Positions 49,786 through 58,673 of a stretch of DNA of 64,000 nucleotides are shown piece after piece. This DNA is from Chitinophagaceae bacterium (GTDB lineage Bacteria > Bacteroidota > Bacteroidia > Chitinophagales > Chitinophagaceae). The translations under genes were made by a program, and so were the position numbers. The notes beneath the pieces are model-generated. The model searched no databases, had not been told where the DNA came from, and saw only the letters and a program-made list of their open reading frames with translations. The stretch is taken from NCBI GenBank assembly GCA_016713085.1, contig JADJPV010000001.1, positions 1,757,001-1,821,000 on the forward strand. Reading direction: 5' to 3'. Every line of letters starts with the position of its first letter. The first letter of the stretch is position 1.

Positions 49786-50652
49786 TTAAAATCCTCCTTT
49801 CCACTCAGGCAATCGGCCCGGTGTATAAGGAGCTCCATTTCTTTCAAGCATGTCTTCAAGTTTTTTTACTTCTTCAGCAATTGCTTTCAATTCATTGTAA
49901 ACAGGGGTGAATTGCTTAGCAGCAACCTGGTAAGAATTCAGTTGAGTTTGTGTTGGTGCTGCTGTTGTGTTCCATAAAGAACCAATTACATAACCTATGC
50001 GTCCACCAATAGATGGAGTAGTTTCAAACTCTCTTCTTGCCAATGTTCCATCGCCATTCAACTGACGGTTAACAGCGTTTAATCTTTTTTCAACCTGCAA
50101 AATTGCTTTTGAAATATCAAGTGATTGCTTTGGCGTTTCAATCACTGCCTGTTTCATAAAGCGGAGTTTGTTCACCAGTTCGCCACGGTATTGATCCGCT
50201 GCTGCAGTAACACGGCTCAGCTCTGCAATTTTTTTACAGAAATCATCGAGCGCTTTTTTATCTGTTGCAGGAAGCGTAGCTGTATTTAATGCAACGGCTT
50301 TGAATGGTTGTGGTGCAATAATTTCTGTATATGCTCCGTCTTCAAATTTGCTGAGCGATACTTGATATGTTCCGGGCAAGGCAAAATATCCCTGGTCGGG
50401 AGAACTGAATGCAAATGATTCATCAAACGGAGTAAGATCAATTGGACCAAAAGGAGAAGTACGGAAATCCCACACAATCCTGTTCACACCTTTTTTAACC
50501 GGTGCTTTTATGCGGCGGACAACAGTTCCACTTTCATCTGTAACGGTAAACAATAAATGGGGTGCAGGCTGTTCATCTTCCAGTCTTAATGAATCAACAG
50601 ATTTTTTCTGCTTATGCAGCACGGCGTTTTTCTTTAATGGTCTTAATATCAT
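49786..50652 (-). CDS. BNR/VPS10-type propeller protein, fragment 4 (C-terminal)
   Basis: The C-terminal part of the split propeller protein. It holds a beta-sandwich-like tail (HLLFTVTDESGTVVRRIKAP, GVNRIVWDFRTSPFGPIDLT) and a helical end (ELNAIA-like ELKAIAEEVKKLEDMLERNG). In intact Bacteroidota relatives of about 1050-1090 residues this region follows the last propeller blades. The ATG at 50652 is not a natural start. The preceding frame ends in YYLKNDIKTIKEKRRAA, and removing one base between 50612 and 50630 joins them (…AAKQKKSVDSL…). Confidence 0.75.
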   Translation of the reverse strand: MILRPLKKNAVLHKQKKSVDSLRLEDEQPAPHLLFTVTDESGTVVRRIKAPVKKGVNRIVWDFRTSPFGPIDLTPFDESFAFSSPDQGYFALPGTYQVSLSKFEDGAYTEIIAPQPFKAVALNTATLPATDKKALDDFCKKIAELSRVTAAADQYRGELVNKLRFMKQAVIETPKQSLDISKAILQVEKRLNAVNRQLNGDGTLARREFETTPSIGGRIGYVIGSLWNTTAAPTQTQLNSYQVAAKQFTPVYNELKAIAEEVKKLEDMLERNGAPYTPGRLPEWKGGF

Positions 50653-52060
50653 TCTTCAGATAATACGTAAACACGGCGCCCACTTTTGGATTAGGTGTTG
50701 TAAAGAAGCTTTCACCCTGAAAACCTTTTCCTCTTACACCCAATGGCTGCGATTGTATAAACATCCATGCATCTTTAACAGGAAAGATGATGGCTGCTTT
50801 ATCAAGATCCTCTCTTTTTAAATTTCGTAACGGAGTATAATCATCCAGTATATAAAAACCACGGCCAAATGTTGCAAGAATTAAATCATTTTCTCTTTTC
50901 TGAATTTCTAAATCTTTCACAGCAATGGTTGGTAAACCTGATTTTAACTGTACCCATTTATCACCGCCATCAATGCTAACAAACAAACCAAACTCAGTAC
51001 CAACAAACAGGAGGTCTTTGCTTACATGATCTTCGGCAATGGTATAGGAAGTTCCTCTTTCCGGTAAATTATTAGTAATGGCTTTCCAAGTTTTACCCCC
51101 ATCACTTGTTTTGTAAACGTAGGGGTGTAAATCGCCATAGCGGTGATGATTGAATGTTACATAAGCAACATTTTTATCATGCTGCGATGTAATGATATGA
51201 TTCACATAAGTTCTTTCAGGTACACCGGGAAGATTATCAACCTTTGTCCATGTGGCACCAGCATCATTTGTAATTTGAATTAATCCATCATCTGTACCAA
51301 TATAAACGGTGTTCTCTTCAAACTTTGATTCTGCAATGGTTGTGATGTTACCATAAATATCTGTTGAACCATTTTTTGCAACAGCATCCATGCTCCATAC
51401 TTTCCCCATTACAGGTAATTTATTCCGATCGATCTGTCTTGTTAAATCGGGGCTGATTACTTTCCATGTGCTGCCACGGTCTTCAGTGCGGAATAATTTA
51501 TTAGCTCCGTGGTAGAGACGTTTGTTATCATATTTTGAAATCACCAATGGTGCATCCCAGTTCCAGCGGTAGGCTTCACCTTCCGGTTCCTGCGGCTGTA
51601 TAAATAAAAACTCACCACTTTTTTTATCATACCTCGTTAATGCACCATACTGTGCCTGTGAGTAAACGATATCAGGATTGGTCTGATCAATCTGTGATTC
51701 ATACCCATCACCAAGACTTGTAAAATACCAGTCAGAATTCATGATGCCGTTGGCACTTAATGTACGTGATGGCCCACCCATACTGAAATTATCCTGCGTA
51801 CCTCCATGTATATGATAAAACGGAAATGCATTATCAGTTGCTACTTTATAAAACTGTGTTACGGGAAGATTGGCTTTGAAGTTCCAGTTTTCACCGGCAT
51901 CAAAACTTTCATATACACCACCATCACAACCAACTAAGTATTGGTCTGTGTTTTTGGGATTGATCCAGAGTGAATGGTTATCGATATGTTTGCTTTTTTC
52001 ACCAAGATTAGAAAATGTTTTTCCTCCATCTTTACTGATAACCATATAAGCGTTGATCAC
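50612..52060 (-). CDS. BNR/VPS10-type propeller protein, fragment 3
   Basis: The central fragment of the split gene. It has repeated BNR/sortilin-type blades: MVISKDGGKTFSNLGEKSKH, YESFDAGENWNFKANL, RTEDRGSTWKVISPDLT, QITNDAGATWTKVDNLPG, KTSDGGKTWKAITNNL. Each carries the S-x-D-x-G-x-T-W Asp-box pattern. The frame opens at MINAYM, but the codons before it in this frame read IFCDPKDVNKVFV, continuing fragment 2. A missing base in the T5 run at 52096-52100 explains the break. Confidence 0.8.
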   Translation of the reverse strand: MINAYMVISKDGGKTFSNLGEKSKHIDNHSLWINPKNTDQYLVGCDGGVYESFDAGENWNFKANLPVTQFYKVATDNAFPFYHIHGGTQDNFSMGGPSRTLSANGIMNSDWYFTSLGDGYESQIDQTNPDIVYSQAQYGALTRYDKKSGEFLFIQPQEPEGEAYRWNWDAPLVISKYDNKRLYHGANKLFRTEDRGSTWKVISPDLTRQIDRNKLPVMGKVWSMDAVAKNGSTDIYGNITTIAESKFEENTVYIGTDDGLIQITNDAGATWTKVDNLPGVPERTYVNHIITSQHDKNVAYVTFNHHRYGDLHPYVYKTSDGGKTWKAITNNLPERGTSYTIAEDHVSKDLLFVGTEFGLFVSIDGGDKWVQLKSGLPTIAVKDLEIQKRENDLILATFGRGFYILDDYTPLRNLKREDLDKAAIIFPVKDAWMFIQSQPLGVRGKGFQGESFFTTPNPKVGAVFTYYLKNDIKTIKEKRRAA

Positions 52061-52833
52061 AAAAACTTTGTTGACATCTTTCGGATCGCAGAATATTTTT
52101 GATAATAGTTGCCGGAAGAAGTATAACCGCCCTGTTTTTCCCAGCTTGCACCACGATCGGTACTTTTAAATACACCGCCTTTTCCTTCTGTTGCTTCAAC
52201 AACTGCATACAGTATATCTGGGTTTGCAGGAGAATAATTCAAACCAATTCTTCCAAGGTCACCACCGGGTAATCCACTCATCATCTTATTCCAGGTAGCA
52301 CCGCCATCAGTACTTTTATACAATGCCGATTCAGGACCACCACCAATATAGGTAAACACTTTCCGCTGGCGCTGATGTGCAGCAGCATAAACAATGTTTG
52401 GATGACGTGGATCAAGCATTACTTCATTAAAGCCGGTATGCTCACTTACATTCAACACTTTGTTCCATGTTTTTCCGCCGTCTGTAGTTTTATAAATACC
52501 ACGATCACCACCTGAATTCCACACAGGTCCGTATGCCGCAACATACACAATGTCGCTGTTGGTTGGATCAATCGCAATACGGCCAATATGTTCTGAATTT
52601 TTAAGGCCAACATTTTTCCAGCTCTTACCTGCATCTTCTGATTTGTACAAGCCATCACCATACCCCACAACACGCTGATTATTATTTTCACCACTGCCAA
52701 CCCAAACAACGTTTGTATTGGTTGGATCAATTGCTAAACATCCAATGGAAAAAGAACCTTCGCCATCAAATACCGGAGAATAGGTAATACCGGCGTTTGT
52801 TGTTTTCCAAACACCTCCTGCAGCAGCGGCCAC
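52057..52833 (-). CDS. BNR/VPS10-type propeller protein, fragment 2
   Basis: The second fragment: Asp-box blades YKSEDAGKSWKNVGLKNSEH, YKTTDGGKTWNKVLNV, YKSTDGGATWNKMMSGLPGG and FKSTDRGASWEKQGGY. The N-terminal MAAAAGGVWKTTNAG continues fragment 1 (NPKNYSEYYVAAAAGGVW) if one base is restored in the T5 run at 52850-52854. The C-terminus YSAIRKMSTKFL is out of frame. The fragment has no credible start of its own. Confidence 0.8.
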   Translation of the reverse strand: MAAAAGGVWKTTNAGITYSPVFDGEGSFSIGCLAIDPTNTNVVWVGSGENNNQRVVGYGDGLYKSEDAGKSWKNVGLKNSEHIGRIAIDPTNSDIVYVAAYGPVWNSGGDRGIYKTTDGGKTWNKVLNVSEHTGFNEVMLDPRHPNIVYAAAHQRQRKVFTYIGGGPESALYKSTDGGATWNKMMSGLPGGDLGRIGLNYSPANPDILYAVVEATEGKGGVFKSTDRGASWEKQGGYTSSGNYYQKYSAIRKMSTKFL

Positions 52834-53051
52834 ATAATACTCACTGTAATTTTTGGATTTACAGCAATATCAGCAATACGGCCGGAAGTAATTGCCGGTC
52901 CTACACTGCGGAACTGCAGGCCATTGAACAGCGATGAGGTTAATACATCTTTTGGTTCTTCCTTTACAGGAACCGTTGTTTTCTTTTGTGCAAATAAAGA
53001 CGTTGAGCAGATAAAAAGCAGCAGGCTGCTGATAAGTTTGATTGATCTCAT
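52734..53051 (-). CDS. BNR/VPS10-type propeller protein, fragment 1 (N-terminal, secreted)
   Basis: The N-terminal fragment with a signal peptide (SIKLISSLLLFICSTSLFAQ, ATG at 53051) and the start of the propeller: LFNGLQFRSVGPAITSGRIA, then DIAVNPK. Beyond that the frame is meaningless. The four fragments together span 49786-53051 and would make a secreted protein of about 1085 residues, annotated in relatives as a VPS10/sialidase-like or glycosyl-hydrolase-like repeat protein with unknown substrate. Confidence 0.8.
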   Translation of the reverse strand: MRSIKLISSLLLFICSTSLFAQKKTTVPVKEEPKDVLTSSLFNGLQFRSVGPAITSGRIADIAVNPKITVSIMWPLLQEVFGKQQTPVLPILRYLMAKVLFPLDV

Positions 53052-53147
53052 AACAGAAGTTTTACCGTAGAAAGGTAATGAATCAGCCGGGAAAATAGCG
53101 AATGAATCCATCGACGGTAATGCTAGAAAAACCTGTTATGATTGCTT

Positions 53148-54083
53148 TTATTTAGTTTTTACAAATACCGGCGCCTGTTCTGTTTTTATATCGTTGGTAA
53201 GCCGGGTAATTTTTCCTGTTGCATACTGCATGAGGTAAATGTCAAAATCCTTTCCATCGTTTGTAGACCGATCCATTACCAGCCATTCACCGTCAGGGCT
53301 CCAGGCATGATATCCACTGCTTAATTCATCTTTGGTGATCTGCCATTGTTTGCTGCAGTTCAATGTAAATGCATAAATCTGTGTTTGTTTGTTTTGACGG
53401 GAGAGATAACTGATGAACTGATATTTGCTGTTCCATTGCGGTGGTCCGGCATGATAATCAAACCAGGCTGTTGTAGTATCAGCAGCTGGAAAAAAAGTAA
53501 GCTGGCGAATGGGTTTGCCGTAAATATCAACCATCCATAATTCATCAAATACAGGTTGGCGCAGCTTACGGTCGGGGCGGTAACGCAATACAATTTCATT
53601 ACCGCTCGGTAAAAAGAGAGGATCGTTTTTGTAAGAAACCGTATCGTAGCTGAGTTGTTTATAACTGCCTGTGCCCAGATTGAGGAGAAATAGTTGGGGT
53701 CTTAATTTTTCAATACGTCCTGTCACAATCATTTCGGTTCCTTTTTTTCTGCTGCTCATCGAGCTGTCTTCCAGTTGCAGGTTACTGATCTTACGTACAT
53801 TATTTCCTTCGGCATCCATTTCGTATAAAAAATAACAACGGTGGCAGGTATCTCTGTCGCTGATGAAATAGACTTTATTTTCATATGCATAGTACACCCA
53901 TTCCACACCGGGAGTATTACTGATATTTTTTCTGCCGGTACCATCCATGTTCATACTGTAGATATCGTAATTATCTTTTTCCCGGTCTTCCAGTACATTG
54001 AATACAACTTTGTAACTGGATTGCTGTGAAAAAGTACCGGTACATAATGCTGCAAGGTTACAGAGAAAGAAAAGTTTCTTCAT
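53148..54083 (-). CDS. secreted PD40/TolB-like beta-propeller protein
   Basis: A 311-residue protein with a signal peptide (KKLFFLCNLAALCTGTFSQ) and PD40/TolB-type blades: YDIYSMNMDGTGRKNISNTP at about residues 39-58, YEMDAEGNNVRKIS, YHAWSPDGEWLVMDRS at about 258, and DIYLMQYATGKITRLTND. Such proteins act as periplasmic scaffolds or carbohydrate/peptide-binding propellers. It ends 36 bp before the broken propeller gene's neighbourhood and is 3 bp from the ankyrin gene, so it is likely operonic with it. Confidence 0.78.
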   Translation of the reverse strand: MKKLFFLCNLAALCTGTFSQQSSYKVVFNVLEDREKDNYDIYSMNMDGTGRKNISNTPGVEWVYYAYENKVYFISDRDTCHRCYFLYEMDAEGNNVRKISNLQLEDSSMSSRKKGTEMIVTGRIEKLRPQLFLLNLGTGSYKQLSYDTVSYKNDPLFLPSGNEIVLRYRPDRKLRQPVFDELWMVDIYGKPIRQLTFFPAADTTTAWFDYHAGPPQWNSKYQFISYLSRQNKQTQIYAFTLNCSKQWQITKDELSSGYHAWSPDGEWLVMDRSTNDGKDFDIYLMQYATGKITRLTNDIKTEQAPVFVKTK

Positions 54084-54086
54084 GAT

Positions 54087-54857
54087 TCAGGAATTGAGAT
54101 ACATGTTTGGAATATTAGATGCTGTATAGTTGATGTTATAAGCATGTTTTAATAAAGTTGAAACTACTTCATTAATTGTGCGTTCATCCCGATGCATTTG
54201 CGGAAGCAGACCCATCATTGCATAACTCAATGGATTTACTGCAGGAATAAATGTTTCCCATTGATATCCTTTTCCCCAAATGATCCCTTTTACAGTATAA
54301 TCAAGCTGAGCTCCATGTTGTAAAAGGAACTGCATCATACCGGCAGATTGATGATTGTTTTGATTCACCGTATGAAAGATTGGAGTTTGTGCACCAAACC
54401 CAAACTCATCAGTACCGGCTGCAGCATTTACATCAGCTCCGTGTTTTACTAATAGTTCAGCACAGGATACATGATTAAACTCGGCACATACATGAAGCAA
54501 TGTTGCATCCTGCAAAGGCGTATAGGCGCAGCGAAGTGAAATTTTTCTGGATACAACAGATGGGTCATTAATGATTTGCTTTTCCAGCATTTCTGCATCA
54601 TTCAGTAATACCGCCAGTAATGACTTATCTGAAAATTCAAGGCCATAATCAACAAAAGTTTTTACACAGACTTTAAATGCAGGCGACCTGCTGTACTCAC
54701 TGGTTAATTCATAAAGTAGAGGTTCGTTATTGTAGAACTCATTTGGACTGACCCCGTTTTCAAAACAATTCTTTATACCGGCAACGTTATGTAATTCAAT
54801 TTGTGTTACCAGTTCCTGCAAGCTATCCGGAGACGAGTTGTTATCCTGCCTGATCAT
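54087..54857 (-). CDS. ankyrin repeat protein
   Basis: A 256-residue cytosolic protein with ankyrin repeats. The clearest are TLLHVCAEFNHVSCAELLVK HGADVNA (split here for length; about residues 118-144) and QTPIFHTVNQNNHQSAGMMQ with FLLQHGAQLD at about 156-185. It has no signal peptide. Its ATG overlaps the 3' end of the DUF4287/DUF5655 gene by 17 bp. The binding partner is unknown. Confidence 0.82.
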   Translation of the reverse strand: MIRQDNNSSPDSLQELVTQIELHNVAGIKNCFENGVSPNEFYNNEPLLYELTSEYSRSPAFKVCVKTFVDYGLEFSDKSLLAVLLNDAEMLEKQIINDPSVVSRKISLRCAYTPLQDATLLHVCAEFNHVSCAELLVKHGADVNAAAGTDEFGFGAQTPIFHTVNQNNHQSAGMMQFLLQHGAQLDYTVKGIIWGKGYQWETFIPAVNPLSYAMMGLLPQMHRDERTINEVVSTLLKHAYNINYTASNIPNMYLNS

Positions 54858-55410
54858 AGGCCTGTTTTATCCAGTTCATTAAATCTTTGTTGATTGTTGT
54901 TTGATCTTCCACCCTGATGCGGTGGGTACACATGGCATTCCATTTATTTCCTTCTTCCACATTTCCTGTGGCTGCAACTCCTTTAATATTCAGCCCAACA
55001 TCGAGCCTGTCTTTTGTTGATGGCTGCAGAATGGCAAACTGTTTTTTTCTGCGCAGGCTAACATAGGCTTTCTTTGGAGATACTTCAATATCATTCCCAA
55101 AACCGTTGATCTCTTTCATTATCTGATCATACCATTGTTTTAATTCCTCTTTCCCTTTGTACTGTTCTGCAATCCAGTCGGTATCATTTCCTTCGGCCCC
55201 GGCATGTGATTGTTTGGCAAAATGAACCAGCGTATTTGCATTTCCATGTGTGAAGCCATGCTGTTCTTTTAAGAAACTAACCAGCTCACCGTGTTTACTG
55301 AATCCTGATTTATTAATAATGGCAATCCATTCAGCAAGTTTTTTGCCGGTTGCTTTTTCAATGTTGGCAATTTGTGTTTGAGTTGCCTTCTCAATTGCTT
55401 CGCTGCTCAT
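54841..55410 (-). CDS. DUF4287 and DUF5655 domain protein
   Basis: A 189-residue protein. The N-terminal DUF4287 domain (about 8-70) reads IEKATGKKLAEWIAIINKSG and LVSFLKEQHGFTHGNANTLV. The C-terminal DUF5655 domain (about 75-188) reads KKAYVSLRRKKQFAILQPST and RLDVGLNIKG. The pairing is standard and lies in clusters of small stress-type proteins. The function is unknown, though DUF5655 is thought to resemble a DNA- or nucleotide-binding fold. Confidence 0.85.
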   Translation of the reverse strand: MSSEAIEKATQTQIANIEKATGKKLAEWIAIINKSGFSKHGELVSFLKEQHGFTHGNANTLVHFAKQSHAGAEGNDTDWIAEQYKGKEELKQWYDQIMKEINGFGNDIEVSPKKAYVSLRRKKQFAILQPSTKDRLDVGLNIKGVAATGNVEEGNKWNAMCTHRIRVEDQTTINKDLMNWIKQAYDQAG

Positions 55411-55449
55411 ATAAATTTGGTTTAGTTATTTGCCATAAAATTATCATTA

Positions 55450-55905
55450 TTACCGGTTTAAATTTTTTTCATAAATCTTAATCCATTCATCAACAGTAAT
55501 TTTTTTTGCCAGTTCGCCAAACAGCTGAAACGGAATTTTTTCCGGGTTCTTAAAACGGATACATGATTTTCCCATATCCAGTTTCCCGATTTTCGCTTTT
55601 TCATATTCTGTTGTAAACCATTTCAACAGTTTTGGGCTTCCGTAAAGACACATATGGTACACTGCAACAAAATTCTTCTGTGAAGCAATATTCAAAAAGG
55701 GCAGTGGAAGATGAGGTGTAACATGATAACCGGGGGGGTAAAGACTGTGCGGCACAACATAACCAATCATTCCATAACTCATTTCTTCTTTAAACCCTTT
55801 TGGAAGATTTTTTTTAATTTCTTTTCTCAACCTGTTGATTGCTTCTTTTCTTTTTGCAGGAAGTTCGCTGATATATTCTGCAACTGTGGTTGCTTTCGAT
55901 TGCAT
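55450..55905 (-). CDS. DUF1801 (YdhG-like) domain protein
   Basis: A 151-residue DUF1801 protein. The family's helical N-terminus (VAEYISELPAKRKEAINRLR), EEMSYGMIGYVVPHSLYPPG at about 39-58 and FVAVYHMCLYGSPKLLKWF at about 80 are all present, and CIRFKNPEKIPFQLFGELAK is the typical end. The fold resembles iron-sulfur scaffold proteins, but no ligand is established. It is part of the leftward small-protein cluster. Confidence 0.85.
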   Translation of the reverse strand: MQSKATTVAEYISELPAKRKEAINRLRKEIKKNLPKGFKEEMSYGMIGYVVPHSLYPPGYHVTPHLPLPFLNIASQKNFVAVYHMCLYGSPKLLKWFTTEYEKAKIGKLDMGKSCIRFKNPEKIPFQLFGELAKKITVDEWIKIYEKNLNR

Positions 55906-55928
55906 GTGTTTTGGTTTTGAAGAGTAAT

Positions 55929-56273
55929 CTATTTTTTCTTTTTTGAAGCCTTGGCAATTTTATTATACTCCAATGCCAGCTTCACCCAGTACTCCAGTTT
56001 CTTTTTAGTGGTTACTGCATCTGCACTTACAAATACATAACCTTTCATCACCTTCCCTGTAAAATCCATTGCTGTGCAACCTTCTTTTTCCATTACCTCG
56101 TCATATACTGCGGGATCAAGCCGTACCATCAGCCGTTCTTTTTCTACACCAATACACATCTTATCATTCACCATAAAGCACAACCCGCCAAACATTTTTT
56201 TCTCTTCTACATGTTTGTGCGTAAGAGCAATGAGCTCTCTTGCATGGTTGGCTAATTTTTCGTTATAGGCCAT
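55929..56273 (-). CDS. TfoX N-terminal domain protein
   Basis: A 114-residue TfoX/Sxy N-terminal domain protein. KKMFGGLCFMVNDKMCIGVE at about residues 25-44 is the family core, and MKGYVFVSADAVTTKKKLEYWV ends the domain (about 77-98; shown in part). A C-terminal TfoX domain is absent, so this is the stand-alone form found near AHSA1 and DUF1801 genes rather than a competence regulator. Confidence 0.85.
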   Translation of the reverse strand: MAYNEKLANHARELIALTHKHVEEKKMFGGLCFMVNDKMCIGVEKERLMVRLDPAVYDEVMEKEGCTAMDFTGKVMKGYVFVSADAVTTKKKLEYWVKLALEYNKIAKASKKKK

Positions 56274-56282
56274 AAATGATGA

Positions 56283-56783
56283 TTATGAATTTACAACGTT
56301 CTTTACCTGTACATTCCTGTTACGCAGATCGATTCCTCCTTCGCAAAGGCTTTTTAAATTCGCTAAATAAAAAGTCCATCCTGTTTTACATCCGAGGTGC
56401 CAGTAGTGCATACCCTGTTCATCAGTTGGAATATGATCCTGAACAAGCTCAACAATTGTTTCACCTTCTTCCTGTTTAATTGTAATGCTGCAGTTCCCTG
56501 CTTTTCCAAAACTGAACTGAATGAAATCTTTTCCATTACAGTCAAGAATGGTTCCATGTTCAACAGTATCATCATCCCAGCCATGCCAGAGCCAGCGGTA
56601 ACTGTCGCCTGGCTGTACAGGTTCATGATCCGTTCGTAAACTTCCATCCTGTTTTTTGTATTCACTTAACCGTAAGAACCAATATTCCATTCCCTCTCTT
56701 GTAGCCCAGCAACTGTACAGTTTTTCAACTGTTGTGTGAATATTAATCCTGGTAACAAAACGGCTCCAATCATATGCACTCAT
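56283..56783 (-). CDS. SRPBCC (AHSA1-like) domain protein
   Basis: A 166-residue START/Bet v1-type (SRPBCC, AHSA1) protein: RINIHTTVEKLYSCWATREG at about residues 12-31, the ligand-cavity strand QPGDSYRWLWHGWDDDTVEH at about 57, and GCKTGWTFYLANLKSLCEGG, the typical C-terminal helix. Members bind hydrophobic ligands or activate enzymes. It is 3 bp from the DUF6265 gene and is part of the leftward cluster. Confidence 0.87.
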   Translation of the reverse strand: MSAYDWSRFVTRINIHTTVEKLYSCWATREGMEYWFLRLSEYKKQDGSLRTDHEPVQPGDSYRWLWHGWDDDTVEHGTILDCNGKDFIQFSFGKAGNCSITIKQEEGETIVELVQDHIPTDEQGMHYWHLGCKTGWTFYLANLKSLCEGGIDLRNRNVQVKNVVNS

Positions 56784-56786
56784 GGC

Positions 56787-57275
56787 TTATTGTTTTTGAC
56801 GGGAGTAATAAAAGTTTGATTTTTTTTGCGGCATTGCAGGGCCTGCATCTACAACAGCATGAATAGAATCTTTGGTAATAAGGTTGTAGATGATTCTTTT
56901 TGGAAAATCATGTTCAGGATTTTCTGCAACAAAACCGTTTTCGTTGTGAGATGTAAGTTTAAACTCAACAGGCTGATTGTTGTTTTGTCCTTCTGCAACA
57001 GGGATGTAGTAGTATGCATTATTCCTGTATACCAGTTGAATCTTTTCAAGAAAAACAGTATCACCGCTTGTGTTTTTTACCAGCATGCTTTTGCCAGAAA
57101 GTGTGCTGTCGTTTGAAGACTTCCATTTTTCGTAGATAACTCCTTTCTTTGTTTCCATCTTCCATCTTCCAATCAGCCAGTCGAAGGAATGCATATTTGC
57201 AGCATGCGAACTCTCTTTGTTTGAGAATGCGGCAGAAATAAGAATGATGCTGGAAAAAATGACAAGCCGTTTCAT
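56787..57275 (-). CDS. DUF6265-like secreted protein
   Basis: A 162-residue protein with a probable signal peptide (KRLVIFSSIILISAAFSNKE) and a lipocalin-like beta barrel of the DUF6265 type: FDWLIGRWKMETKKGVIYEK at about residues 30-49 and FVAENPEHDFPKRIIYNLIT at about 114. The function is unknown. It may bind a small hydrophobic ligand. Its start overlaps the VOC gene's stop by 4 bp. Confidence 0.75.
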   Translation of the reverse strand: MKRLVIFSSIILISAAFSNKESSHAANMHSFDWLIGRWKMETKKGVIYEKWKSSNDSTLSGKSMLVKNTSGDTVFLEKIQLVYRNNAYYYIPVAEGQNNNQPVEFKLTSHNENGFVAENPEHDFPKRIIYNLITKDSIHAVVDAGPAMPQKKSNFYYSRQKQ

Positions 57276-57667
57276 TTGAGGTATTTTTCAGGAACTGAAT
57301 GTAAAGCAATGCGGTTGCCTTCTGTATCAAAGAACACAGCCATATAACCATACTCCGGACTGATTTCCGTTTTAGGCATCATAATTTTTCCACCTGCTGC
57401 TTCCACCCTGCTCAGTACAATCTGCACATCTGGATTTCCATTCAAATAAATCAATGGGCCATCGGTAGCAGAAGGTTTATGAAAGCCACCACTGTCAACT
57501 AATGTACCGCCAACGCCCTTCATCGGGTCATCCAGCGGAAACATCCGCATTTTCATTTGCGGCATATCCAGCGCATTCATCTTAATCAGAAAAATGCTTT
57601 CATAAAATTTTTGTGCTCTGTCAATGTCGGTTGCCGGTATTTCAAACCAGCTGATTGCGTTATCCAT
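57272..57667 (-). CDS. VOC (glyoxalase/dioxygenase superfamily) protein
   Basis: A 131-residue single-module VOC protein. ISWFEIPATDIDRAQKFYES at about residues 5-24 and MKMRMFPLDD give the first beta-alpha-beta unit. GGKIMMPKTEISPEYGYMAV and FFDTEGNRIALHS at about 95-127 give the second, with a glutamate or histidine metal ligand likely near the end. VOC proteins include glyoxalases and antibiotic-binding proteins. It is the first gene of the AHSA1-TfoX-DUF1801 group. Confidence 0.87.
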   Translation of the reverse strand: MDNAISWFEIPATDIDRAQKFYESIFLIKMNALDMPQMKMRMFPLDDPMKGVGGTLVDSGGFHKPSATDGPLIYLNGNPDVQIVLSRVEAAGGKIMMPKTEISPEYGYMAVFFDTEGNRIALHSVPEKYLK

Positions 57668-57691
57668 AATCTGTAATTTTTGTTTAATGAA

Positions 57692-58659
57692 TTATTTTAA
57701 TAGTTGATCGGTACTAATCCAGTAAATATTATCCCAGCCGTTTAAAGGCTGCTGTGTCATTTCTTTCAGGTGCCGGATTGTTTGCGGTTGATCAAATGGA
57801 ATCTGGATGCTGCTGTTGCGGCTGCTGGTAAAGAAAAATATTTTTTATCAGGACTTACATAGGGACAATAGGTAAGTCCTGTTGCATTGATGCTGTTTCC
57901 AAGATTGTTTGATTCGCCCCATTCGCCCTGTTCATTTTTCTTACTGATATATAGATCGCCAATGCCATAAGCACCTTTTCTTTTATAGCCGCTGTAAATA
58001 ATATACCGTTCATCTGCATCAACAAATGCATTGAATTCATCACCTGCAGTATTGATTACACCGGGCAGGCTTACGGCTTCTTCATATTGTCCATTTACCC
58101 ATTTGCAAAGCACAATATCTTCTCCTTTGTCTTTCATGGCTCTTGTAAAATAGAGGTTGCCTGTTTTTGTAAGCGATGGATAAAATTCATCAGCTGATGT
58201 ATTCACTGCACTTTGCAAAGGAGTTGGATCAATCCATTTTCCACTTTGTTTTGATACATACCAGATATTATAATCTTTACCATTGCTTCCCGGTATTGGG
58301 CGGTTTGATGCGAAGTAAAGTTTATTCCCATCGGGTGAATAGGCAGGTTCAAGATCATTATATTGTCCGCAAAAGTTTGCAACTTCAGGCTTACTCCACT
58401 TGCCATTTATTTTTTGCACCTGCATGATAACACTGAACTGACCGCCCCGATATTGGATTGTATAAAAAAATTCAGATGCATCAGGAGCTATGGCCATATC
58501 CCTGTTTCCTAATTCATCTGATACAATACCGGGCGCAAATACAACCGCTGTTGTACCCGGCACAGGTTGATTAAAGAATAAATGATGATCGCTGCTTTGT
58601 GCAAACAGCTGAAGTGATGTAAACAGCAGAAGACTTATATGGATCAGTTTGTATCTCAT
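57692..58659 (-). CDS. secreted PD40/TolB-like propeller protein (frameshifted near the C-terminus)
   Basis: A secreted propeller protein: signal peptide (YKLIHISLLLFTSLQLFAQ), then PD40 blades (DLEPAYSPDGNKLYFASNRP, WSKPEVANF, EFNAFVDADERYIIYSGYKR). In the deposited frame it stops at 57766 after SPDKKYFSLPAAATAASRFH. Adding one base at the A5 run 57836-57840 restores KYFFFTSSRNSSIQIPFDQP and runs to a stop at 57692, giving about 322 residues. The restored end fits the PD40 family, so the span given is the repaired gene. It lies 14 bp downstream of the ankyrin gene, on the same strand. Confidence 0.78.
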
Positions 58660-58673
58660 CAGTAATCACCGAA

